From: Synechococcus sp. CBW1004
GTDB lineage: Bacteria; Cyanobacteriota; Cyanobacteriia; PCC-6307; Cyanobiaceae
Length of the DNA: 64,000 nt
Direction: 5' to 3'
Assembly (NCBI RefSeq): GCF_015840715.1
Contig: NZ_CP060397.1
Location: 2,562,686-2,626,685, forward strand
The position numbers and the translations under genes were made by a program. Under the pieces are notes generated by a model that saw only the letters and a list, made by a program, of their open reading frames with translations, did not search any database and had not been told where the DNA came from. This document shows, piece after piece, positions 17,757 through 25,438 of this stretch; position 1 is the stretch's first letter, and every line of letters begins with the position of its first letter.

Positions 17757-17783
17757 AGGTAGAAATCCTGATCGATTCTACCT
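17757..17783 (-). promoter_or_regulatory. Candidate vapBC operator/promoter palindrome
   Basis: AGGTAGAA at 17757-17764 and TTCTACCT at 17776-17783 are perfect 8-bp inverted arms around 11 bases. They lie about 26 bases upstream of the antitoxin start. On the minus strand the outer arm also contains TAGAAT, a good -10 element. Overlap of a palindrome with a -10 is what antitoxin autorepression needs. Confidence 0.6.
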
Positions 17784-17845
17784 GGGGCATGGGTGCGCGC
17801 CCCCCCCGCGGGCCGGTGTCTTCGCTCTCGCCTAAGACGGAGTTC

Positions 17846-18778
17846 ATGGAGTCCACACCGGCCGTGTCCCCCGTCGGCAGCGATCACGCCTTCGCCCATC
17901 AGCCGGTGCTGGCCGCCGAGGTGCTGGAGGCCTTCGCCGATCTGCCGGAGCACGCTGTCGGTGGCGGCCCGCCGCGCCTGATCGACTGCACCCTCGGTGG
18001 CGGCGGCCACAGCGCGCTGCTCCTGTCGGCCCATCCCGGCCTGGAGCTGATCGGGCTGGACCAGGATCCGACCGCCCGCGCCGCCGCCAACGAGGTTCTC
18101 GCGCCCTTTCCGGGGCGCGCCACGATCATCGCCACCAACTTCGCCGACTACGTGCCGGATGGCCCGGTTGACGGCGTGCTGGCCGATCTGGGCGTCAGCA
18201 GTCCCCAGCTGGATGTGGCGGCGCGGGGCTTCAGCTTCCGGCTGGCCGGGCCGCTGGACATGCGTATGAACCCCGGCGCCGGCGAGACCGCCGGCGAGCT
18301 GATCGACCGGCTCGAGGAGAGCGAGCTGGCTGACCTCATCTATGCCTATGGCGAGGAGCGGCTGTCGCGTCGGATCGCCCGGAAAGTCAAGCAGGAGGGC
18401 CCCTGGGGCGATGCAGGCCGCCCGCGGGACACCTCCGAGCTGGCCTATCTGGTGGCCGGCTGCCATCCGCCCGCCGCCCGCCGCGGCCGCATCCACCCCG
18501 CCACCCGCACCTTCCAGGCGTTGCGCATCGCCGTCAACCGGGAGCTCGAGGTGCTCGAGCGGCTGCTGCAGCAGGCCCCCGACTGGCTGGCCCCCGGCGG
18601 CGTGCTGGCGATCATCAGCTTTCACTCCCTCGAGGACCGGCGCGTCAAGCAGGCCTTCCTGGCCGATGAGCGGCTGGAGCGGATCAGCCGCCGGGCGATC
18701 AAGGCCGGCGAGGCCGAGCAGGAGGCCAACCCCCGCAGCCGTTCGGCCCGGCTGCGGCTGGCGCGTCGCGTCGCCTGA
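17846..18778 (+). CDS. rsmH: 16S rRNA (cytosine(1402)-N(4))-methyltransferase
   Basis: A 310-residue RsmH (MraW). S-adenosylmethionine-dependent N4-methylation of C1402 in 16S rRNA is the family function. Motifs: [13 protein letters not shown] near the start, [16 protein letters not shown] (SAM loop), [43 protein letters not shown], and [16 protein letters not shown] near the end. The ATG at 17846 gives family length; the in-frame extension upstream is low-complexity and overlaps the vap promoter region. It is divergent from vapBC. Confidence 0.96.
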   Translation: MESTPAVSPVGSDHAFAHQPVLAAEVLEAFADLPEHAVGGGPPRLIDCTLGGGGHSALLLSAHPGLELIGLDQDPTARAAANEVLAPFPGRATIIATNFADYVPDGPVDGVLADLGVSSPQLDVAARGFSFRLAGPLDMRMNPGAGETAGELIDRLEESELADLIYAYGEERLSRRIARKVKQEGPWGDAGRPRDTSELAYLVAGCHPPAARRGRIHPATRTFQALRIAVNRELEVLERLLQQAPDWLAPGGVLAIISFHSLEDRRVKQAFLADERLERISRRAIKAGEAEQEANPRSRSARLRLARRVA

Positions 18779-18939
18779 GCGGTTGCTCAACCAGCGGGCG
18801 GCTCCCGTTGTCTGCGGTTTCGGATTCGCCTCGCCTTCGGCCGGGCCAGGGGCCAGGGGAGTGACCTGCCGCATGGATTGGCGCGCTCCGGCAGCCCAGA
18901 CTGAACAGCCCTGCGCGCCCGCCGCAACCGGCCGTCCCG

Positions 18940-19491
18940 ATGACTGTGCCCTCCTCTGTCGTCCTCTGGTGGGTGGCGCTGCTGGTGCAGGCCCTGGCCG
19001 TTCCGGGTGTGCTGCTGCCGGTGCTCCCCGGGCTGGCGCTGCTGCCGCTCGGCGCCCTGATCTGGGTCGCGGCGGTGGGCTGGCAGGTCGCCTGGCCCGT
19101 GCTCGCCCTGGAAACGCTGCTGTTGCTGCTGGGCTGGGGGGCGGATGCCCTCGGTGTGCTGCTGGGGGCCGCCCGCCTGCAGGCCAGCCGCTGGGCCTAT
19201 GTGGGCGCCGGCCTGGGTCTGGCGGTGGGATTGCTGGGGTTGCTGCCTGCCCTGCCGGTCGGCGGGCCGCTGCTCGGTGCCCTGCTGGGGCCCCTGCTGG
19301 GGGCGAGCCTCGGCGAGCTGGTCGCGCTGGCCCGCCGTCCCCACCACGGTGGTCCGCCCCGGCCGCTGCGCTCTCTCCAGGTGGGCCTGGCGGTGGTGGC
19401 CGGGATGCTGGTGAGCCGGCTGGCATCCTTTGTGCTCGCCCTGATCGGTGTCGCCGGGTTTCTGGCGCTCAGCGGCGGTCCCACGGCCTGA
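18940..19491 (+). CDS. DUF456 family membrane protein
   Basis: A 183-residue, very hydrophobic protein with about five membrane segments, starting VVLWWVALLVQALAVPGVLLPVLPGLALLPLGALIWV. The GVLLPVLPG phrase near the first helix and a glycine-rich middle (GGPLLGALLGPLLGASLGEL) are typical of DUF456 proteins, which have no known biochemical function. It converges on the next gene with only 19 bases between the stops. Confidence 0.78.
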   Translation: MTVPSSVVLWWVALLVQALAVPGVLLPVLPGLALLPLGALIWVAAVGWQVAWPVLALETLLLLLGWGADALGVLLGAARLQASRWAYVGAGLGLAVGLLGLLPALPVGGPLLGALLGPLLGASLGELVALARRPHHGGPPRPLRSLQVGLAVVAGMLVSRLASFVLALIGVAGFLALSGGPTA

Positions 19492-19510
19492 TCCGCCTGG
19501 TCGCCGCCGT

Positions 19511-20449
19511 TCAGGGGGTGGCCGCGTCCGACTCGGAGGGTCCGGGAGGGATCGCCTCCCCCTCTCCTTCCTCGCTGGCGCGCAGCTGCTGATAGGCCGC
19601 CGTGGTGATGCAGATCACCGCCGGCCAGGCCGCCAGGCTGCCGATCCAGCAGGCGAGCAGACCGAGACCGCTCAGCAGTGTGGTGACGATCAGCAGCAGG
19701 AGCACCAGGGGCCACTGCGGATCCACGAGCTGTCTTCCCCGCTCCACCGCCGCGGCCCCGCCGCCCCTCTCCAGCAGCACGATCTGGAGCAGGAACAGCT
19801 GGTTCACGCTCAGATACAGCAGCGTCACCAGGGTCAGTGCCACGCAGAGCAGCAGCAGGGCCAGCAGCAGCAGGGCCAGCAGGCGTGTCGCCTCCTGGCC
19901 GAGCCGTTCCTGCAGAGCCGACGACTCCCCCAGCAGCAGGATGGACAGACCGAACAGCAGGGCCATCCCGGCCGGCAGGCTGACCATGGCCGCCAGCCGC
20001 AGCCAGGCGCGCAGCAGTCGCAGCCAGGTCCGGCCATCCCAGCGCAGCAGTTCCATCAGGGCCGGGCGCTGCCCCTGCAAGGCCAGCACCGCGCCGCGCC
20101 CCAGGCCCAGGCTTCCCCACAGGAGCGCCGCCGCCACCACCACCAGCCCCAGTCCGTACAGGGCCCAGTCGCGTGGGTCGCCCGAGGGACTGGCGCCGCT
20201 GCCGATCCGCCAGAGCAGCGGTTGCTGCAGCACGATCACCACGTTCACCAGCAGGGCGAAGGCCACGAACACCCGCGGCGCGCGGCAGAAGGCCTGCCAG
20301 CCGTCGTGGATCGCGTCGCCGAGGTCGAGCCGTCCTGGTCGGGAAGGACCGGAGTCTGGGGCTGGGGTCCGTCGCTGGAGCCAGCCGCGTGCACTGCCGC
20401 CGGCCGGGGTGGCGGCGGTCGGGTCGGGCCTGGATGGATCGGACGCCAT
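19511..20449 (-). CDS. Multi-pass membrane protein of unknown function
   Basis: A 312-residue protein. Residues 1-40 are a Pro/Ser/Ala-rich cytoplasmic tail. A segment DLGDAIHDGWQAFCRAPRVFVAF, common in DUF975-like proteins, precedes about six membrane helices rich in Leu. A long loop contains RGAVLALQGQRPALMELLRWDGRTWLRLLRAWLRLA. The pattern resembles integral membrane proteins of the glycerophosphoryl-diester-phosphodiesterase-membrane-domain kind, but I cannot assign a role. It lies 24 bases downstream of the cysteine desulfurase on the same strand, so co-transcription is likely. Confidence 0.72.
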   Translation of the reverse strand: MASDPSRPDPTAATPAGGSARGWLQRRTPAPDSGPSRPGRLDLGDAIHDGWQAFCRAPRVFVAFALLVNVVIVLQQPLLWRIGSGASPSGDPRDWALYGLGLVVVAAALLWGSLGLGRGAVLALQGQRPALMELLRWDGRTWLRLLRAWLRLAAMVSLPAGMALLFGLSILLLGESSALQERLGQEATRLLALLLLALLLLCVALTLVTLLYLSVNQLFLLQIVLLERGGGAAAVERGRQLVDPQWPLVLLLLIVTTLLSGLGLLACWIGSLAAWPAVICITTAAYQQLRASEEGEGEAIPPGPSESDAATP

Positions 20450-20473
20450 GGCGGGTGCCCGGTTCGGCGCAAG

Positions 20474-21616
20474 CTAGGGGGTGGACCGCAGTTCGGCCAG
20501 GGCCGCAGCCACCGCGTTGATCGCCCGCTCGATCTCCGCCTCCTGGGTGCCGCGGCCCAGCCCGAAACGGATCGAGGCCGCCGCCTCGACGGGACTGCGG
20601 CCCAGGGCCGCCAGCACGTGGGACGGGCTGCCCTGGCTGCAGGCCGAGCCGCTGCTGACCGCCAGCTCGCGGCGCAGCCGCCGCTGCAGTCGTCCTCCTT
20701 CCACGCCGTCGATCGTGATGTTGAGGTTGTGGGGCAGCCGCCGCCGCGGATGGCCGTTCAGTCGGATGCCGCCGAGGGCCTCCAGGCCGTCCCACAGCCG
20801 TTGCCGCAGGGCCCCGAGCCGTGCGCCGCGCTCCTGGAGGTCGGCCATCGCCAGCTCCACCGCCCGGCCCAGTCCCACCAGCAGCGGCACCGCCAGGGTG
20901 CCGGCCCTCAGGCCGTGCTCTTGGCCACCGCCGTGCTGCTGCGGTGCCAGCGCCACGCCCTCGCCCCGCAGCAGGGCCCCCGCGCCCTTGGGGCCATAGA
21001 GCTTGTGGCCGCTCAGGCTGAGCAGGTCGATCCCCAGCTCCGCCATCGTCAGGGGGATGTGCCCCACCGCCTGGGCGGCATCGCAGTGGAGCAGGGCGCC
21101 GCGGGCGCGGCAGAGCCGGCCGATCGCCTGCAGGTCCTGCAGCACGCCGATCTCGTTGTTGGCCGCCATCACCGACACCAGCAGCGTGTCCGCATCGATG
21201 GCTGCCTCCAGCCGCTGCAGATCCACGAGGCCGTCGGGCTGCACCGGCAGCACGGTGAGCGGGAAGCCATGCAGGCCCAGCCACTGCAGGGGATCGAGCA
21301 CGGCGCGGTGTTCGGTCGCCAGGGTCACCAGAGCGCGCCGCCGCTCGCCCCGTTCCAGCGCCGCCTCCGCCACCCCTTTCAGCGCCAGGTTGTTGGCCTC
21401 GGTGGCGCCACTGGTGAAGATCACTGCCCGCGCCTCCACGCCCAGGGCGGCGGCGACCCGCTCGCGGGCGATCTCCACGGCGGCGGCGGCCTCCAGGGCC
21501 GGTCGGTACAGCCGGCTGGAGGGGTTGGCGAAGCAGCTGCTCCACCACGGCTCCATCGCCTCCAGCACACGCGGATCGCAGGGAGTCGTCGCGTGGTGGT
21601 CGAGGTAGGCCAGCAT
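20474..21616 (-). CDS. Cysteine desulfurase (NifS/IscS-like)
   Basis: A 380-residue PLP enzyme that removes sulfur from L-cysteine for Fe-S cluster or other sulfur biosynthesis. It opens with MLAYLDHHATTPCDPRVLEAM, typical of the NifS/IscS group. It has FTSGATEANNLALKG, ATEHRAVLDPL (the His over PLP), LHCDAAQAVGHIPL, LSLSGHKLYGPKGAGAL (the Schiff-base Lys) and SSGSACSQGSPSHVLAALG (the catalytic Cys). ATG at 21616 is the only sensible start. It is divergent from the exported protein gene at 21692. Confidence 0.95.
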   Translation of the reverse strand: MLAYLDHHATTPCDPRVLEAMEPWWSSCFANPSSRLYRPALEAAAAVEIARERVAAALGVEARAVIFTSGATEANNLALKGVAEAALERGERRRALVTLATEHRAVLDPLQWLGLHGFPLTVLPVQPDGLVDLQRLEAAIDADTLLVSVMAANNEIGVLQDLQAIGRLCRARGALLHCDAAQAVGHIPLTMAELGIDLLSLSGHKLYGPKGAGALLRGEGVALAPQQHGGGQEHGLRAGTLAVPLLVGLGRAVELAMADLQERGARLGALRQRLWDGLEALGGIRLNGHPRRRLPHNLNITIDGVEGGRLQRRLRRELAVSSGSACSQGSPSHVLAALGRSPVEAAASIRFGLGRGTQEAEIERAINAVAAALAELRSTP

Positions 21617-21691
21617 GCCTCCATGCTGAACCGTCTCCGCCGCGGCCGCCTGCTGCTCGGCCGCCGCCCCTTGCCGCTGCGCTCTGACCGG

Positions 21692-22291
21692 ATGCCGGCC
21701 TGGGGGATGGGGCTGCGTGCGGCGGCGACCCGGATCGCCGTCCCCGCTGGCCACCTGGCCGCTGCCCGGTGCCTGGCCCCGGTTCACGCCCGGCGCCAGG
21801 CCGGTGTGCTCCTGGCCGCCGCGCTGTGCGGCGTTGCCGCCCTGCCGGGTCTGGCCGCTGATCCCCCCGCCAAGAGTCGTGCTCCCCATCCGCCCGACCT
21901 GGTGATCCTGCTGCGCAGCGAGAGCGTCAACGGCCTGAAGCGGGTCGGGGTGTTCGGTGCCAAGGCCGATCCACAGCAGCCCGGCCTCTGGAGCGTGCAG
22001 GTTTGGGAGGAGACGAATGACCGCGTCACCATCGCCACCGACCGCGTCCGCTGCAGTGCCACCGCGCCGATGCGCATCACCGGCGCCGGCGGTCAGCTGC
22101 TGGTGCGTGAGCTCAATCCCGGTGGCGCCATCCATCCGGCCAATCGCCTCGACCATCTGATCTGGTGGGCCGTCTGCCATCCCTCCCTGGCCGGTCGCGA
22201 TCCCGCCGGCCTTGTCGAGGAGGCGCGGCGACTGGGCTACAGCGGCCAGCTGCCGGAGCGGCAGGAGCAGCTGCAGGCGCCCCGCCCCTGA
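21692..22291 (+). CDS. Exported hypothetical protein
   Basis: About 199 residues from the ATG at 21692. In-frame starts at 21623 (overlapping the divergent gene's upstream region) and a GTG at about 21809 are alternatives. A hydrophobic segment AGVLLAAALCGVAALPGLAAD looks like a signal peptide, and the GTG start would place it right at the N-terminus. The mature part reads DLVILLRSESVNGLKRVGVFGA, SVQVWEETNDRVTIATDRVRCSATAPMRI and LDHLIWWAVCHPSLAG, with two Cys. I recognise no characterised family. It is followed closely by the response-regulator gene. Confidence 0.65.
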   Translation: MPAWGMGLRAAATRIAVPAGHLAAARCLAPVHARRQAGVLLAAALCGVAALPGLAADPPAKSRAPHPPDLVILLRSESVNGLKRVGVFGAKADPQQPGLWSVQVWEETNDRVTIATDRVRCSATAPMRITGAGGQLLVRELNPGGAIHPANRLDHLIWWAVCHPSLAGRDPAGLVEEARRLGYSGQLPERQEQLQAPRP

Positions 22292-22407
22292 GCATGCGTC
22301 GATCACCGCTGATGGGCCGGGTCCGCTCCGCGCGGGCTCCGGCCGTCATCGGTCCGGGGCGCCCTGCCTGGGTCTGCCTAGCATCGCTCCAGCCGCCGCG
22401 GCCCCTG

Positions 22408-23187
22408 GTGACCCGTCCCGATTCCGACTCCAGCCTTGTTCCCGAGGATCCAGCGGCCGCGACGGTCGAGGACGGCGACGCCGGTGCGGGGAAGCCGCCG
22501 GTGCGGCTGCTGCTGGTGGACGACGAGCCCGGCCTGCGCACCGCGGTGAAGGCCTACCTGGAGGACGAGGGTTTCCAGGTGACCACCGCCAGCGATGGCG
22601 AGGAGGGGTGGACCGCGGCCCAGGAGATCCTGCCGGACGTGATCCTCAGCGACGTGATGATGCCCCGCTGCGATGGCTTCGCGCTGCTCAAGCGGCTCCG
22701 CGCTGACGAACGGCTCGGCGGCACGCCGGTGATCTTCCTCACCGCCAAGGGCATGACCGCCGATCGCATCGCCGGCTTCAACGCCGGAGCCGACGACTAC
22801 ATCCCCAAACCGTTCGATCCCAACGAACTGGTGGCGCGGGTGCACAACGTCGTGCGCCGTCAGGAGCGGCTGCTGGCCGAAGCCGCCCGCTTCGCCGACG
22901 CTGACATCAGCGCCATGGCCAAGCAGATCACCGAGATCCGCTCGATGCTCGGCAACGGCCCCAGCAAGAAGGCGGCGACTCCCGACGTCAAGCTCGATTT
23001 CACGCCGCGCGAGGCGAGCGTGCTCCAGCTGGTGGCCGAGGGAATGATGAACAAGGAGATCGCCCGGCGCCTCGAGACCTCGATCCGCAACGTCGAGAAA
23101 TACGTGAGCCGGCTGTTCATCAAGACCGGCACCGCCAGCCGCACTGAACTGGTGCGCTACGCCCTCGAACACGGCCTGGTGGAGTGA
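22408..23187 (+). CDS. Two-component response regulator with LuxR-type HTH
   Basis: About 259 residues from the GTG at 22408; ATGs at 22294 and 22312 would add a low-complexity tail. Residues ~30-145 form a receiver domain: LLLVDDEPGLRTAVKAYL (acidic pair), DVILSDVMMPRCDGF (phospho-accepting Asp), FLTAKG (Thr) and DDYIPKPFDPNEL (Lys), all intact. The C-terminus is a NarL/LuxR helix-turn-helix: FTPREASVLQLVAEGMMNKEIARRLETSIRNVEKYVS. It should bind DNA when phosphorylated by a sensor kinase, but none is encoded nearby. Its layout resembles the Ycf29/NblR-type regulators of cyanobacteria; I am not sure which. Confidence 0.88.
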   Translation: MTRPDSDSSLVPEDPAAATVEDGDAGAGKPPVRLLLVDDEPGLRTAVKAYLEDEGFQVTTASDGEEGWTAAQEILPDVILSDVMMPRCDGFALLKRLRADERLGGTPVIFLTAKGMTADRIAGFNAGADDYIPKPFDPNELVARVHNVVRRQERLLAEAARFADADISAMAKQITEIRSMLGNGPSKKAATPDVKLDFTPREASVLQLVAEGMMNKEIARRLETSIRNVEKYVSRLFIKTGTASRTELVRYALEHGLVE

Positions 23188-23344
23188 AGGTCCGGGCGCA
23201 GGTTCCGGCCCTTCGCCCCGGTGTCGGCCACCTGCAGCGAGCGGAGGAACGTCCGGGTGGGGAGCGGCCGCCGACCGGCGGACCACGGCTGCCGCGACCG
23301 GTTCGCCCGGCAGGGCACCCCCTGACGGCGGCCACGGCGTGCCG

Positions 23345-24337
23345 ATGACGGCCGAGGATTGGCTGCCGGCGGCCTTCAACCGCGGCTGGATCTATCGCGA
23401 TCGGGTGCAGGCCGCCCAGGCCGGCCACCGTGTCAGCGCCTTCTATGCCCAGCGCCATCGCCATTCCGGTGCGATGGTCTGGGGCCGTCGGCTGGAGGCG
23501 GGGGAGATCGCGCGCAACGGTGAGATCCTGCGTCTGGATGCGCCGTTGGCGGCGGGCGACCGGCTCGCCTGGCATCGTCCCCCCTGGCTCGAGCAGGCCG
23601 TGCCGGCGGCGTGGACGGTGGTGCACGACGACGGTGATCTGCTGGTGCTTGACAAGCCCGCCGGTCTGCCGGTGCTGCCCGCCGGCGGCTGGCTGGAGCA
23701 CACCGTGCTGCGCCTGCTGGAGCGGCGACACCAACGCGATCCTGCCGGGATCCCCAGGCCGGTGCATCGGCTGGGGCGGTTCACCAGCGGCCTGCTGGTC
23801 TGTGCGCGCCAGCCCGCCACCCGGGCCTGGCTGAGCGCCGCCCTGCGGGAGAGCACCGCCGCCGAGCAGTCCCCCGATCGGGAGGGACAGCGGCCATCGG
23901 TGCGCAAGCTCTACCGGGCCTGGCTGGTGCCGGGGCGGCTGTCGCTGGAACCGGGCGCGAGCCTGCAGATCAGCACGCCGATCGGCCGCCGCCCCCACGC
24001 GCAGCTGGGATGGATCTGGTGCGCTGCCCAGGATCGGCAGCCGGGTGATCTGCATGCCCACAGCTGGCTCACCCTGCTGGAGCGCCGCGGCGCGGGAGAT
24101 CTGGTGCAGGTGGCGATCGGCAGCGGCCGGCCGCATCAGATCCGCATCCACTGCGCCGCGGTGGGGGCACCGCTGCTCGGCGATCCGCTCTATCTCCCGG
24201 GGGGTGCGGCTGCTGCCGGGTCCCTGCCGGGCGAAGGGGGCTACCGGCTGCAGGCCTGGCGGCTGGAGCTGCAGCGGCCGGAGGGGGAGCGCCTCGTGCT
24301 GGAGGTGCCTGAGGGGCTGGGTGAGCAGGGCGCCTGA
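23345..24337 (+). CDS. RluA-family pseudouridine synthase-like protein, catalytic Asp replaced
   Basis: A 330-residue protein with RluA architecture: an N-terminal S4-like region (residues 1-90), the catalytic-domain start VVHDDGDLLVLDKPAGLPVLP, the motif HRLGRFTSGLLVCARQ at about 141-156, KLYRAWLVPGRL, and VAIGSGRPHQIRIHCAAVGAPLLGDPLY at the C-terminal side. In characterised RluA enzymes the motif is HRLD, and that Asp attacks the uridine; here codon 144 is GGG (Gly) at 23774-23776. Either the enzyme belongs to a subgroup with a different mechanism, or it binds RNA without modifying it. Plant and cyanobacterial relatives with HRLG may exist, from memory only. Confidence 0.85.
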   Translation: MTAEDWLPAAFNRGWIYRDRVQAAQAGHRVSAFYAQRHRHSGAMVWGRRLEAGEIARNGEILRLDAPLAAGDRLAWHRPPWLEQAVPAAWTVVHDDGDLLVLDKPAGLPVLPAGGWLEHTVLRLLERRHQRDPAGIPRPVHRLGRFTSGLLVCARQPATRAWLSAALRESTAAEQSPDREGQRPSVRKLYRAWLVPGRLSLEPGASLQISTPIGRRPHAQLGWIWCAAQDRQPGDLHAHSWLTLLERRGAGDLVQVAIGSGRPHQIRIHCAAVGAPLLGDPLYLPGGAAAAGSLPGEGGYRLQAWRLELQRPEGERLVLEVPEGLGEQGA

Positions 24338-24424
24338 GCCGTTGATGGTCGTCGCAGGCAGCCGGCGGATCTGCCGCTTCAGCGTGCGCAGAGCGCCAGA
24401 CTCGCCTGGCTTCACGGCGTCGCT

Positions 24425-25066
24425 GTGACCCGTCATCAGCTGGAGCTGCTGGGGGCCTCCCAGCCTGGTGGCGGTGCCTTGCTGCTGGAACGCCCCGGCC
24501 TGCGGCTGCGCCACTGGCGCGGCTGGCTGGCGCAGCCCGAGGCAGTCCGCGAGGCGCTGCGGCAGGAGGTGCCCTGGCGGCAGGAGCGCATCACGCTCTG
24601 GGGACAGACCCATCCGCTGCCGCGGCTCACCTGCTGGATGGCCGATCCGGGCTGCTCCTACACCTACAGCGGCCTTCGCAACGCCCCCACGGCCTGGACG
24701 GAGACCGTCTCATGGCTGCGGTCGCTGGTGGAGGCGCAGGCGGGCTGCCGCTTCAACTCGCTGCTGTTGAACTTCTACCGCGATGGCCGCGACCGCATGG
24801 GCTGGCATGCCGATGACGAGCCCGAACTGGACCCGGAGGCGCCGATCGCCTCCCTCAGCCTGGGCGCCACGCGGGCATTCCAGCTGCGGCCTCGCCGGCC
24901 CATCGACGGGCAGCGGCCGACACTCAGCCTCGAGCTCGGCGACGGTGATCTGCTGCTGATGGATCCGCCGACCCAGCGGCACTGGCTGCATCAGCTGCCG
25001 CAGCGCCTCCGCGTTCAGGAGGCGCGGCTCAATCTCACGTTCCGCCTGGTGCGGTCCAGCGATTGA
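24425..25066 (+). CDS. AlkB-like 2-oxoglutarate/Fe(II) dioxygenase
   Basis: A 213-residue protein starting with GTG. It resembles the ALKBH2/ALKBH3-type of AlkB, which reverses N-alkyl damage in DNA or RNA by oxidative demethylation. PRLTCWMADPGCSYTYSGL and FNSLLLNFYRDGRDRMGWHADDEPEL carry the substrate lid and the HxD iron ligands. QRHWLHQLPQR supplies the distal His. RLNLTFRLV is the Arg-bearing 2-oxoglutarate-binding end (RxNxTFR). Everything required for activity is present. It follows the RluA-like gene with 87 bases between. Confidence 0.93.
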   Translation: MTRHQLELLGASQPGGGALLLERPGLRLRHWRGWLAQPEAVREALRQEVPWRQERITLWGQTHPLPRLTCWMADPGCSYTYSGLRNAPTAWTETVSWLRSLVEAQAGCRFNSLLLNFYRDGRDRMGWHADDEPELDPEAPIASLSLGATRAFQLRPRRPIDGQRPTLSLELGDGDLLLMDPPTQRHWLHQLPQRLRVQEARLNLTFRLVRSSD

Positions 25067-25075
25067 GGCGCCTGC

Positions 25076-25333
25076 CTAGGCCGCCAGCAGCGGGTCCAGC
25101 TGGCCGCGCCGATCGAGGGCGTGCAGATCGTCGCAGCCGCCCACATGCCGGTCGTCGATGAAGATCTGGGGCAGCGAGCGACCGCCGCCGGCCCGCTGGG
25201 CCATGGCGTCGCGGGCGTCTTCATCGCCGTCGATGGCGTATTCGCTGTAGGACACCCCCTTGCGATCGAGCAGGGCCTTGGCGCGGACGCAGAAGGGGCA
25301 GAACCGCCAGGTGTAGATCTCGACCTTGGCCAT
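25076..25333 (-). CDS. grxC: Glutaredoxin (GrxC type)
   Basis: An 85-residue dithiol glutaredoxin. The start MAKVEIYTWRFCPFCVRAKALL contains the active site CPFC. ARDAMAQRAGGGRSLPQIFIDDRHVGG gives the cis-Pro and glutathione-binding segments, and DDLHALDRRGQLDPLL is the final helix. It reduces disulfides or glutathione mixed disulfides in the cytoplasm. It is convergent with the alkB-like gene, with 9 bases between the stop codons. Confidence 0.95.
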   Translation of the reverse strand: MAKVEIYTWRFCPFCVRAKALLDRKGVSYSEYAIDGDEDARDAMAQRAGGGRSLPQIFIDDRHVGGCDDLHALDRRGQLDPLLAA

Positions 25334-25438
25334 CGATGTGGATGCGATCACTGGGGGGCAGGTTCGCGCAGGAGCGGCACCTCCTGTCTGGCGATGATGG
25401 CCGGATGACCCACCCTGCCGATCCCGGCCGGTCGGCCG

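Noticed and set aside
17462-19426. 654-codon minus-strand frame running from vapB through rsmH
   Set aside because: Only its last 89 codons are the VapB antitoxin. The rest is antisense to rsmH and the DUF456 gene and shows low-complexity Pro/Ala/Arg sequence.
19448-22291. Very long (947-codon) open frame on the plus strand
   Set aside because: Most of it is antisense to the cysteine desulfurase and a membrane protein gene and is rich in Gln, Arg and His as expected of a GC-rich shadow. Only its last part (from about 21692) is a real gene.
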